Positions 53,442 to 63,749 of a stretch of DNA of 64,000 bases are shown piece after piece. The notes under the pieces were generated by a model, which was given only the letters and a program-made list of their open reading frames with translations, was not told the DNA's origin and searched no databases. Every line of letters starts with the position of its first letter. Position 1 is the first letter of the stretch. The DNA is from Erinaceus europaeus (taxonomy: Eukaryota > Chordata > Mammalia > Eulipotyphla > Erinaceidae), in the NCBI RefSeq assembly GCF_950295315.1, contig NC_080177.1, forward strand, positions 78,574,089 to 78,638,088. Reading direction: 5' to 3'. Both the position numbers and the translations under genes were made by a program.

Positions 53442-53541
53442 CTGTGACCACACTGGGGATTTTGGAGAGAAAACTCTTGACTGTCCTGATAGGCACACCT
53501 CCCGTCTTGTCATCTTGCATCTTTGTAATGATGTCTTCAAT
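53442..53541 (-). CDS. RGS6: RGS6 coding exon A (start of DEP domain)
   Basis: The 100-nt exon encodes [29 protein letters not shown] and SVVT, plus the first base of a Gly codon. This is the N-terminal part of the DEP domain of RGS6, close to residue 30 of the human protein as I remember it. The acceptor is ctcttctag before 53541; the donor is GTAAAT from 53441. The exon begins at a codon boundary and ends in phase 1, which joins exon B 40 kb away. The preceding exon (ending in codons for Tyr-Cys-Lys in human) was looked for on the minus strand from 53542 to 64000 and not found. Confidence 0.96.
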
Positions 53542-53764
53542 CTAGAAGAGGATAAAGCACTGTTATTTTCTCCCACATAGTAATAGTAAATGGCATGTTT
53601 ATAAATTGCCAACATGAACATGTGTGTCAAAATGAATGTTAACATGCCACTATACAACGCCAACGCCAACAATGAGGAAGAGCCTTTGTCTCCTTCATTA
53701 ACAGCAGTTTCTTCCACTGATCAACGACTGTGGTCATACAAAAGTGTCAAGCATGCTTTAGAAG
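53542..53764. other. RGS6 intron upstream of exon A
   Basis: Intronic stretch; holds the exon A acceptor. Nothing else recognised. Confidence 0.5.
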
Positions 53765-53930
53765 AATGTGGTCAGAGGAACAGCTTAATGGATAGGGGGA
53801 ATGGAATTCCATGTGTGCTGTGCAGCTTCAAGTCTTGGCACCACATTTGAATGTCATGACCCAGGGGAAGCTCTGGCATTACACTACGGCGTCACTTCCT
53901 CTCTGTCTATCTGAATAGGAACAGTGAAAT
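53765..53930 (+). repeat. SINE-E copy
   Basis: Forward, diverged: CAGAGGAACAGCTTAATGGA, AGCTTCAAGTCTTGGCACCA and a CT-rich 3' part. Confidence 0.55.
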
Positions 53931-54389
53931 CATGTATGTGTAAGGCCCTGACTGCACAGTGCAACAAAGAAGCATCAATATCCATTTCAACGAGGTAATC
54001 ATGAAGAAGCTGAGGTCCTGGACGAGATCCAGCCTGCAATTCAATATGAATGGGATGAATTCTTCCTCTTCCTCCAACTGGATTTTTACAGATGGTTGAA
54101 CAGTAAGAACCGCCATTTCCAACCTGACTAAATGGATGTGTCTTCTGGTTCTTCCTAAAATACTAATGTGCTATTGTTTGGAAGTACAGACTGCGTTGTG
54201 TATGAAAGTGTAGAAAAACTCAGCTAGAGTGACATGGGAAGGAAAAAAAAAAGACTATAAATTATGGCATGGAAAACCGATGCAGAGACATTGGAGGACA
54301 TGTCTCAGGAGGTTAAGTGATTGTGTGAGGATGGTTTAATTAAACTTCCGTTTGGATTAAGATGAAGCAAGGAAAGGCACCTCCCCATT
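53931..54389. other. Intron upstream of exon A, non-repeat part
   Basis: Nothing recognised. Confidence 0.4.
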
Positions 54390-54602
54390 AAAATTTTTTT
54401 TATTATCTTTACTTATTTATTGGATAGAGATCACCAGAAATCAAGAGGGAAGGGGAAATAGAAAGGGAGAGAAACAGACAGACACCTGCAACACTGTTTT
54501 ACCACTTGCAATGTTGGGCCCTGCAGATAGGGATGGGGAGTCCAACCCAGGTCCTTGTGCATTGTAACATGTGCACTCAACCAGGTGCGCCACCACCCGG
54601 AT
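54390..54602 (-). repeat. SINE-B copy with 13-bp TSD
   Basis: Reverse-strand SINE-B flanked by GCACCTCCCCATT (54377-54389) and GCACCTCTCCATT (54603-54615). Confidence 0.93.
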
Positions 54603-54808
54603 GCACCTCTCCATTTTTTAATAAAGGAGAAAGACCAGAATACCCACAGTACCCTGTGACCTCAGAATCTTCTCCTTTTGGATTAGGGAAGATCATACTA
54701 TCAGGACAGAGATCATAGTGGTCTGTGACCTGGAGTGAGGCAAAATCTTCCTGACGAAACGGATACTAGGTACTATACTGAAAAATAGAAAACAGAGAGA
54801 CAAGTAAC

Positions 54809-54848
54809 CAAGGAAATAGAAACCTAAACAAGGAAATAGAAACCTAAA
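54809..54848 (+). repeat. Perfect 20-bp tandem duplication
   Basis: The unit CAAGGAAATAGAAACCTAAA occurs twice head to tail (54809-54828 and 54829-54848). Confidence 0.97.
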
Positions 54849-55017
54849 CTGGGAAACTATTTTGTAGTTCAGACGTTACTAGTTAGCTGTAACTGTCTGG
54901 TCAGAAGCCTTCAGAATAATCTGTAACAAGGACATAGACCTTTATGTTTGGGGAGGGGAAGAGGAAGCAACGAGAAAAGACAAGATGCTGTTTAGTTTTG
55001 TCAGATCCTTCCTCTCT

Positions 55018-55144
55018 TTCTTCCACTCTTTCTTTCTTCCACTCTTTCTTTCTTCCACTCTTTCTTTCTTCCACTCTTTCTTTCTTCCACTCTTTCTTTC
55101 TTTCTTCCTTCCTTCCTTCCTTCCTTCCTTCCTTCCTTCCTTCC
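55018..55144 (+). repeat. CT-rich minisatellite and (TTCC)n
   Basis: About five copies of a 16-bp unit CTTCCACTCTTTCTTT, followed by (TTCC)n up to 55144. Confidence 0.95.
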
Positions 55145-55188
55145 CCCTAGGTAACAGAATGTCTTTGAAACACCAGGATAGATTCCCT

Positions 55189-55599
55189 CTTCTCCTCTCC
55201 TCTCCTCTCCTCTCCTCTCCTCTCCTCTCCTCTCCTCTCCTCTCCTCTCCTCTCCTCTCCTCTCCTCTCCTCTCCTCTCCTCTCCTCTCCCCTCCCCTCC
55301 CCTCCCCTCCCCTCTCCTCTCCTCTCCAGGGTTATTGCTAGGACTCAGTTGCCTGCACTATGAATCCACTGCTTCTGAAGACCATCTTTTCCATTTTTTT
55401 TATTGGATAGAACAGAGAGAAGTTGAGAGAGGAGGGGAAGATGGGGGGGGAGAAAGATAGACATCTGCAGACCTGTTTCACTGCTAGTGAAGTGACCCCC
55501 CTGCAGGTGGGGTGCCAAGGGCTTGAACTGGGATCCTTGAGTGAATCTTTGCAGTTTGTACTATGTGTGCTTAACCCAGTGTGCTACAACGCAGCCCCC
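55189..55599 (-). repeat. SINE-C copy with expanded GGAGA tail and 14-bp TSD
   Basis: Reverse-strand SINE-C (body about 55328-55599). Its tail complement is a (TCTCC)n array at 55191-55327. TSDs AGGATAGATTCCCT (55175-55188) and AGAATAGATTCCCT (55600-55613) enclose both body and array. Confidence 0.9.
55191..55327 (+). repeat. (TCTCC)n pentamer array
   Basis: About 27 units of TCTCC with a small CTCCC variant block. It is the tail of the SINE-C on the opposite strand. Confidence 0.97.
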
Positions 55600-55672
55600 A
55601 GAATAGATTCCCTGGGTCATTCCATAATACAGACTCATATAATTTTAGCTTTAGAAATTTAAAGATACAGAT

Positions 55673-55838
55673 GTCCAGGCAGTCATGCACCCAGTTAACT
55701 GCACATAGAATGAAGTGCAAAGACCAACACAAGGATCTGTTTGTTTTTTATTCCCATAAAATAATAAAAAAAAGATGGCCTCCAGGAGCAGTGGATTCAT
55801 AGTGCAAGCTCTGAGGCCCAGGAGTAACCCTGGAAACA

Positions 55839-55869
<31 letters not shown>

Positions 55870-55870
55870 A
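55673..55870 (+). repeat. SINE-C copy with internal deletion
   Basis: Forward: the head (CCAGGCAGTCATGCACCCAG) and the 3' block (CAGGAGCAGTGGATTCATAG) are present. The middle from the B-box to the CT-rich part is deleted. It ends in (AAAT)n. Confidence 0.85.
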
Positions 55871-56009
55871 AGAAGAGGAAAGAAAGAAGAAATGCAAAGC
55901 TATCTCTCATTTGGTCACATAACCTCAACCAATCACAAAGCAGAGAGGGAAGTCCAGTCTTCTGGTATAAGCAGCACCACTGGTCACCACAGAGCTTACA
56001 TGACCTTTT

Positions 56010-56235
56010 CTTTTCTTTTTTTTTCCCCTTTATTGGGGAATTAATGTTTTACATTCAACAGTAAATACAATAGTCTGTACATGTATAACATTTCCCAGTT
56101 TTCCATATAACAATACAACCCCCACTAGGTCCTCTGTCATCCCTTTTGGACCTGTATTCTCCCACCCACCCACCCCAGAGTCTTTTACTTTGGTGCGATA
56201 CGCCAATTCCAGTTCAGGTTCTTGTGACCTTTCAG
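56010..56235 (-). repeat. L1-b 3' end
   Basis: Reverse: TTATTGGGGAATTAATGTTT, CTAGGTCCTCTGTCATCCC, then CTTTGGTGCGATACGCCAAT. TGACCTTTT flanks both sides and is the likely TSD. Confidence 0.85.
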
Positions 56236-56534
56236 ATTAAGTGACCTTTTCAATCAAGGGTTCTACTAAATGGTGAAGATAAATCTGAACCCAGTTCCAG
56301 GCACCAGAGATTAGACCTCTGACCCCAGAGGTTAATCTCAGAACTGAATAGGGAAACCACTGTTCTCGGGATAATGCCAGTTTTCCCCTGAGAAGCACTG
56401 ATACTGAGAATGAATCCCAATCTCTCAGAGACATGACCCAAAGAGGTTTGACACTGTTCCTTTAGGAATGCTAGGGGAACAAAGTCCCTTCTATAAAGGA
56501 CTGTATTATATCAAGCCACGGGATAAGAAAGACT

Positions 56535-57262
56535 TTCCAATGCAATGACTGCCACCTCAACATGCTTCAACTCAGACTGTGTCCAGAGACTTCAGGTGTG
56601 GAACGACAACCCTTCAGCTTCATTACTCGGGTGAGACCTTTCTTTTCATAGTATTCTCTAATTCCAACCCAGGTGGTTCACTTTCTAACAAAGTCCCAAA
56701 ACCCAGATATACACCAGGTTCTGTGAGAGAGAGCATATGTTCACACGTAACCATAAACCAGTGCAAAATATATACCTGAAAGCAGAAGTACACTAGAGTC
56801 TGCAGTGAGTATCCCCCTAACACTTCCTCTCCACTATTCCAACCTTTGGGTCCATGATAGCTCTACAATTTGTTTGGCTTTGTATGTTAATTCTCTTTTC
56901 AGCCACCAGGTTCCAGATGCCATCAGGATGCCTGCCAGGCTTCCCTGGACTGAAGACCCCACCAATGTGTCCTGGAGCTCCGCTTCCTCAGAGCCCCACC
57001 CTACTAGGGAAAGAGAGAGGCAGACTGGGAGTATGGACCGACCTGTCAACGCCCATGTTCAGCGGGGAAGCAATTACAGAAGCCAGACCTTCTACCTTCT
57101 GCAACCCACAATGACCCTGGGTCCATGCTCCCAGAGAGATAGAGAATGGGAAAGCTATCAGGGGAGGGGGTGGGATATGGAGAATGGGTGGTGGGAATTG
57201 TGTGGAGTTGTACCCCTCCTATCCTATGGTTTTGTTAATGTCTCCTTTCTTAAATAAAAAAA
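56535..57262 (+). repeat. L1-a segment, longest copy
   Basis: Forward, about 730 bp: begins near CTGCCACCTCAACATGCTTC and ends in TTAAATAAAAAAAAAAG followed by (GA)n. It shows that the L1-a unit extends at least 300 bp further 5' than the other copies here. Confidence 0.8.
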
Positions 57263-57985
57263 AAAGAGAGAGAGAGAGAGATTTTCACCCACATTTGGGC
57301 TAATGATATTTTCTCCTGTCCTATCTTCTGCTGTCTAACCTCAAGCTAGCAATTAAAGGTAGATTGAGTATTACTCACTTATAGTCAAAGAGAGGTATTC
57401 CTGGGAAGAAAAAAAAGCCGTATTTTCAAAGTAATCTGTGCTTTTGATCTACAGTGCTGCCTGAAGCCAGAAGCATGAACAACCGTGCTGCTTTCAGTGT
57501 GACAGTGTGATGGTCTGGAAATCACTGGGGACTGGTTGGAAGGAAGTCAATGCTTCAACCCAGTTAGACCCCTGGCTTGCCCATAGAGGGCGTCTATTTC
57601 CAGTCTGTTGATAAGGGCCAGATTTAAAAACTGACTCTGCATAGAGAGTTGCCCTTCTCTGTTCAGCGTTTTCATCACATTATTAAATCTTAAAAGGATT
57701 TGTCTACAGAATGAGATGACCTGTCTTCACGTGTCAAGAGGCATATGCTTATCAGAGGCTACTAACAGTGGACATGGCATTGACGGAGTTCTGGAGCCCA
57801 ACTATTAAGAAGCCACAGAGTTTGCACCCTTCCCTTGGAGTCTTGAGGCCATCGAGCTGCGCAAAAGTCTAGTTTAGCCAGCGCAGATTTTGATTTCCTG
57901 CCCTTTGGATATAAAGTGACAAGGAGAGGAACTGGGGGTCTGCTAACAGGAAGCACTATTGGAAAACAAGTGCTTAATACCATTT
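57263..57985. other. Intron upstream of exon A, non-repeat part
   Basis: Nothing recognised. Confidence 0.4.
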
Positions 57986-57988
57986 TGG

Positions 57989-58195
57989 GAGGTCTGGCGG
58001 TGGCACATTGGTTAAGTGCATATATCACTGTGTACAATATCACCGGGTTCAACCCCTGCTCCCCACCTGAAAGGGGGGGATGCTTCATGAGTGGTGAAGT
58101 GGGTCTGCAGGTGTCTATCCTCTGTCTTCCCCTCCCTTCTAAATTTCTCATTCCTGTCAAATAAAACAATAAAGAATAAACAAACAGGCAAAAAT
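57989..58195 (+). repeat. SINE-A/B copy
   Basis: Forward: GGAGGTCTGGCGGTGGCACA head, CCGGGTTCAACCCCTGC, and tail AATAAAACAATAAAG. Confidence 0.88.
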
Positions 58196-58719
58196 TCTGA
58201 AAGAGCAGTCCCTTTACCTGACCAGAAAAGGAAGTTCTACTCCAGCAACAGTTTACAACTGCTCACAACAGGGGTGTGGAAGTATATCTCACTGCTCTCC
58301 AATTTTGACTTCTCCAATATATTAACACATATCCCAACATGGCCATGGTGTCATGATACACAGAGTCTGACCACAGATGTAGGGACTTGACCGTATGGCC
58401 CATCTGGCTAACCAGGTGTCATTTCATATGATGTGGCCAGAGGCCTTATCCGAGTTTGCACAGCTACTCCTGCTCCCTTCTCTTGCCCACCTGCAGCAGG
58501 CAGTTATTATTCAAAGGAAGGTGGGTACCATCTGGAACACAAGTGACCCAAGTCACAGCTAGATCAGTCAATCCTCAGCTGACTTGTAGACTCACCAGCA
58601 AGAAATAAAAACATTTGCCACAGAGTTTGGAGAGCTCTGCTACACGGTGTAATCGTGCCTGTAGATGGTGAATGAAACAAGGCTTTGGCAGGGGAAGGGG
58701 GATACATTTATCAACAGTT
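58196..58719. other. Intron upstream of exon A, non-repeat part
   Basis: Nothing recognised. Confidence 0.4.
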
Positions 58720-58727
58720 GCTAAATC

Positions 58728-58917
58728 GGAGCCAGGAACAGCTCACCTGGCTAGCACCCCTCCTTTGCCATGCACGTGACCCAGGTTTGAGTGCAGCCTC
58801 TCTGACACTGGAGGCAACGCTAGTACCTTTCCCTCTCTCCCTGTCTCTGTCCCTTTCTATCCGGAAAAGTCATCCTGGAGTGGTGAAGGCCTGATGGTGA
58901 CAAACAAACAAACAAAC
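58728..58917 (+). repeat. SINE-E copy with 8-bp TSD
   Basis: Forward: CAGGAACAGCTCACCTGGCT, CCTTTGCCATGCACGTGACC, CT-rich region, (CAAA)n tail. GCTAAATC lies at 58720-58727 and 58918-58925. Confidence 0.85.
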
Positions 58918-59195
58918 GCTAAATCCACATCAACTCATTGGTTAGTAAGGATCTATGAGTTTTAGAATATCCAGAGTTCAGCCCTTCAAAAATTCCCTCT
59001 CCCATCTACTCCAAAACTCTTACAGAGCGTGGACAGCATCCCGGCGACTGACATCCTTGTACCAGGATGATTTGGGAAAGCAGAGTTTGATTCTGCTGCA
59101 CACTTCACCATAATATTAGCTTATAATACTCTCTCTCTCTCTCTGAATTTTTTTGTCATGGTTTCTGAATTCCCACTTAAAAAAAAAATCAAAGG

Positions 59196-59344
59196 AGGTG
59201 GGATAGGAGAAATGATTCATTTGGATAGTGAGCTGCTGTGTCTTGTGCACAAGGCAGGTTCCATTCTCACCTCCACCTCCACTTTCCTGAAGGAAGCCTC
59301 AGTGCTGTGGTCTCTTTCCCTCTCTGACTCTGTTTCTACATTTT
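59196..59344 (+). repeat. SINE-E copy, host of a SINE-B
   Basis: Forward: GATAGGAGAAATGATTCATT, GCTGCTGTGTCTTGTGCACA, then a CT-rich tract that continues beyond the inserted SINE-B. Confidence 0.6.
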
Positions 59345-59578
59345 ATTATTAATTATTAGTATTATTAAGCTTTTTGATTTGTTTGTTGCATAGAAATAGC
59401 CAGAAATTGAGAGGAAAGGAGAGACAGAGAGGGGGAGAGAGAGACAGAGAGACACCTGCAACCTGACTCATATTTGTGAAGCTTTCCCCCTGCAGACGGG
59501 GATCAGGGGCTTGAACCTGGGTCCTTGTACATTGTAACATGTGCACTCAAGCAGGTGCACCACCACCTGGCCCCCTCT
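59345..59578 (-). repeat. SINE-B copy nested in SINE-E
   Basis: Reverse-strand SINE-B. The CTCTGT..CT..ATTTT phrase is repeated on both sides, a likely TSD. Confidence 0.88.
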
Positions 59579-59694
59579 GTCTCTCTATTTTTAAGAAAAA
59601 TTAGTGGTGGGTTACTAGGAGCTTGTATAAATTTAAATGACAAACATTTTCAGGACATCTATCTGTATTATGATAAATGCAGTCCTATTTTTTC

Positions 59695-60003
59695 ATGTTT
59701 TATTGAATTTTTTGTCTCTAGGGTTATCACTGGGACTCAGTGCCTACACTATGAATCCACTGATTCTGTGGATTCATTAAAAAAAAAATTTTTTTTTGGA
59801 TGAGACAGAGAGAATTTGAGTGAGGAGGGGGAAGATATGGAGGGAAAGAGAAAGAGAGACACCTGTAGACCTGCTTTGCTGCTTGTGAAGTACCCCCCCC
59901 CCCGCGTGTGCACAGGTAGGGAGTGGGGCTAGAACCCTCATCCAGGTGCAGATCCTTGAGCTTCATTCTACGTGTGCTTAACTGGGTGCAACACTGCCAG
60001 GCT
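59695..60003 (-). repeat. SINE-C copy
   Basis: Reverse: GTCTCTAGGGTTATCACTGG block, C-run at 59885-59895, and head complement AACTGGGTGCAACACTGCC. Confidence 0.87.
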
Positions 60004-60009
60004 GCTGGC

Positions 60010-60066
60010 ATTTTAAGATTTATTTTATTTACAACATGAGAGAAAGTTTCAAATGACACACAGACT

Positions 60067-60126
<60 letters not shown>

Positions 60127-60218
60127 CCAGAGCCCTGCTGTTTCTTATAGCACCAGGGGTTTAATTGGGACCCTCAGACATCGCAGCTCTGATGACTCTA
60201 CCAGTTGAGACATTTCCC
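60010..60218 (-). repeat. SINE-D-like copy with (GA)n
   Basis: Reverse: tail TTAAGATTTATTTTATTTAC, (CA)n then (GA)n at 60079-60123, and core AGAGCCCTGCTGTTTCTTAT. Confidence 0.7.
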
Positions 60219-61059
60219 TGACTGTCGTGGGTATTTATACTGAATTCTTGACCTGCTCTCTTAGTCATCTGAAAATGTGCTGCAAAGCAGCTCTAAAGTG
60301 CTCTGTCCATGGTGGCACTGCTAACCCAAATCTTCCTGATTCACTGCCCAAGCTCTCTGTCTAACGAATACAAGATTACCATTTTATCCTTAATCAGTGT
60401 CTGTCTACATGTTTTCCAGATGCAAGGCAGTTCATCCTGTTTGCACTGAAGGGGAAGTTGAGCAGAGTCCTGAGGGGTCGAGGAGGAAACAAGAGAAATT
60501 GATCCAGATAATCAGATTATCCTCCATTTTGGGATTTATTTCTGCCCAGCGCGTGGGGATGTTTTGCTTCTTGGCATTTTCTTTCTTGGTCACAGGGACT
60601 TGGGTAGATTTATTTCCACCGGTAGATCCCAGGTGCTGCTGTGAGAATAAGAAGAGGACAAGGTATATATTCGTATTTTCCCTGATTTTAGTTCCATCTA
60701 ACTTCTGACATCTTTTTTTCTTGAAGCAGAGTGAACTCAATTCCTATAGTCTGTGGTTCTGTGCCACTAGGGGGTATCCTGAACCCAAATTCCACTTTGC
60801 CAATCACTAAGCCAGTGGCCCTTACCTGACAGGCTAGTGATGCAGGGAACCACTCGGCCAGCTTGGCCAGTTCTGCCTGAATGGACCAGCTATATTCAGC
60901 ATGCCCAGGAGCTCAAAGCTCAGCAATGACACCCAATACAACATTCTTACCAGGAAAACTGGAAACCATTACACCACAGGGTGGGTTTTATTTAAAATGA
61001 GGGCTGTTCATGAAGAAATCACTGGAAGATATCACTCACTGACTTAACACAGAGTATAA
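60219..61059. other. Intron upstream of exon A, non-repeat part
   Basis: About 840 bp. A TCAG|GTAAGG donor-like sequence exists on the minus strand near 60828, but no exon could be built around it. Confidence 0.4.
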
Positions 61060-61320
61060 GAATGAATGATCTCTCTCAGAGGTGGGACTTAAGACAAAAG
61101 GACAGTAAAGGAAAACTTAAGGTGAAACTTGGCCTGGGCGAGCAAAGGACTCTGGGAAAGAAGGGAAAGAGATGGGATGAAGTCATTTTGTGCGAATGGC
61201 ATCAGAAGTTTTATAGAGACACAGCCCAAAGAGGTCTTGGCACTGCTGCTTCTTGACCAGGGAACACCTGCTTACCTCTGGCTGGTGTCCATGACATTCC
61301 TGGCAGCAATGACGAAGGAC
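61060..61320 (+). repeat. Diverged L1 3'-end fragment
   Basis: AAGGACAGTAAAGGAAAACT, GGTGAAACTTGGCCTGGGCG and AGCAAAGGACTCTGGG parallel the L1 copy at 52.8 kb. Confidence 0.5.
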
Positions 61321-62354
61321 CGAACATGAATTTTGTTTATGTAAATTAATTACCTGATAAACACACTTATTTAGCTTCTCAGTGTAAAATGAAAGCACTT
61401 CAGGAGAAGGAAAACTCATTAAAAAAAGAAGAAAACACTCCACTGTAAGTTGACTAGAGAAGTCAGAGTGTGCCTGGGGCAGGAATGTCTTTTTCATTGA
61501 AGCCTTTCGTCTTGACTTTGCAATCAGTCACCTATTTCTAGCTACTAATGGCTGTCACTTCAGCTCCTGAATGTCATTAAAGACCCATTCTGTTTCAGTG
61601 GCTGTGAAGGTGTAAAAATGACTCTTTAGACACCAGAAGCAGTAATTAGAACAGGCAAATGATCCTCACATTTCTTAATCCCAAATACACAGATTTAACA
61701 AAGCATGTCCTGCCCCTGTGTTCTAAAAGAGTGGGTCATTTCTCACTCATATTTTCTAAAACCACAGTGTATAGTAATTCTCGGCCTACCTGCGGATCAG
61801 TGGACAGTTGACTGAGCAGCTACAAAGTACCAGGAACCGCTTTAGTTCCATGATTACCGAAGCAGGCAGAAGACAGACACCTTTCCCCTTCACCATAAGC
61901 CAATGCACCTCAGAAGGATTCAGGGACCTGGAGCACGTGAAGGGTATCAAAAGTAGCAGAGCTAAGAGAATTCTCAGAAGGAGGGAGAGGGTCAGAAGAT
62001 GAATTTCAGAGGCCCGTGGAAGGGGAGTCAGGGTCCCCTTACTTCCTTGTGCTCCCGTTCACAAGACTGACTTGACTTGAATGGCATACAGGTCATTTTG
62101 AGATTCCACCTGCTGGTGAGGACAGTGATTGAAAAGCCTTGCTTTGTTTTGCCTCATTGTATCACACCAGAATGCTTTTTAGCCATAAAGTTTTTAAAAA
62201 AAAGAAAAAAACAACTGCCAAGCCTGGGAGTTATCTTTCCTGCGTGATAAACAGTGAGTTTGTGGGTAGCAAAAGGCTTTATTGCCACTACTGGGTTCTA
62301 TGGGACTCCCCCATCTTCACCTTTTCCTTATGGTTCCAAAACACTTCCATCATT
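61321..62354. other. Intron upstream of exon A, non-repeat part
   Basis: About 1 kb. A possible short MIR phrase at 61815-61860 (CAGCTACAAAGTACCAGGAA). Nothing else recognised. Confidence 0.4.
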
Positions 62355-63385
62355 CTCTGGGAAAAAAGAAGGAGAGAAATAGACCTGCCCTATGATCCTG
62401 CAGTTCCTCTTCTGGGGATAGATCCTAAGGAACCCAACACACCCATCCAAAAAGATCTGTGTACACATATGTTCCTATCAGCATAATTTGTAATAGTCAA
62501 TGCTGGGCTAGCGTGGGGGTACCTCTTCCTGGGTGCGCACTCTCTGGGTTGGAGAAAATTGACAGGAGCCAGCCTGGGCTGCTACTCAGCGACTCGAGGG
62601 AGATGACTCAGGAACAGACACGTGGTGGCAAGACATGCGATGTATATATTGATCAGAGAGCTCAGGCTTTTTAAAGGGCAGACCTGGAAGTGGCAAGTCA
62701 GAAACAGAAATGGCTAGGAAAGGGGCGGAGAAACTGTTGCGAGGGTTTTAACTGGTAGGATTAATACTACCCTGCACGCAGGGAGCTGTCTTGAGGGTAG
62801 AAAGAAGATAGATCAAAGGAATGGAATGGGTGGGGATCTTTCAGGCAAAACAATGATTATGTAGATAGGCCATAGTATCAGGAATACAGGGTGCTTTGTG
62901 AGGCTCCTCACAATTTCCTGACAAGCCAAAACCTGGAAGCAACCCAGGCGTCCAACAACAGATGAGTGGCTGAGCAAGTTGCAGTCTATATACACAATGG
63001 AATACTACTCAGCTGTAAAAAATGGTGACTTCACTGTTTTCAGCCGATCTTGGATGGACCTTGAAAAATTCATGTTAAGTGAAATAAGTCAGAAACAAAA
63101 GGATGAATATGGGATGATCTCACTCTCAGGCAGAAGTTGAAAAACAAGATCAGAGGAGAAAACACAAGTAGAACCTGAACTGTAATTGGTGTATTGCACC
63201 AAAGTAAAAGACTCTGGGGTGGGGGTGGGATGGGGGGAGAGGACAGGTCCAAAAAGGATGGCAGAGGACCTAGTGGGGGTTATAATGTCATGTGGAAAAC
63301 TGAGAAATGTTATGCATGTACAGACTATTGTATTTACTGTCAAATGTAAAACATTAATCCCCCAATAGAGAAATTTTTTAAAAAA
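62355..63385 (+). mobile_element. 5'-truncated L1 (L1-b) split by a solo LTR
   Basis: Left part 62355-62500 reads an ORF2 C-terminal phrase (IDLPYDPAVPLLGIDPKE). Right part from 62924 continues it (CCAAAACCTGGAAGCAACCC ... YTMEYYSAVKNGD-like codons), then the 3' UTR with CTGTAATTGGTGTATTGCAC and an A-rich end at 63385. Frames are broken; it cannot move. Confidence 0.88.
62501..62923 (-). mobile_element. Solo LTR of an endogenous retrovirus, 423 bp, 6-bp TSD
   Basis: On the plus strand it starts TGCTGGGC and ends CCTGACA, between AGTCAA (62495-62500) and AGCCAA (62924-62929). Removing it and one TSD copy restores the L1 text. On the minus strand it starts TGTCAGGAAA, has a TTTAAAA box, and a GATCAATATA where its relative at 34004-34390 has GATCAATAAA, so its poly(A) signal looks decayed. 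It points the same way as RGS6. Non-coding. Confidence 0.88.
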
Positions 63386-63749
63386 TGGCTTGTTGATGAT
63401 TTCCAGGAAGTGGCTTTCTCTAGAGCTTGACTGGAATAGCCGAGACCACCATTTCTGGAGGGGATTCTACAGTTTGCTTGGAATTGTGAGCAGAGCAGGT
63501 CCTTTGGGCAAGCCAAGAGCTCAGAGTGCGGGTCAACTGTAAGACAAATGAGGAGAGCTCACAGACCTCTGAAACGGACTAGCAAAGCTAGCAAACCTAA
63601 AGCCTACTCTGATTCTCTCAGACCCTCTATAATGAGTGCCGTGTGCCTCGTATTGAGATGAGAAATGGTACTCCAAGTCTGCTTCTTCCCTCTGGGATGT
63701 CATTTTCTGGCAGGAAGAGAGAATAGTCATCTCTAAAACATCCTGGGTC
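63386..63749. other. Intron upstream of exon A, non-repeat part
   Basis: Nothing recognised. Confidence 0.4.

Noticed and set aside
60432..60740. Open frame of about 100 codons on the minus strand and a donor-like TCAG/GTAAGG at about 60828
   Set aside because: No matching RGS6 residues, no convincing acceptor, and no recognisable protein family.
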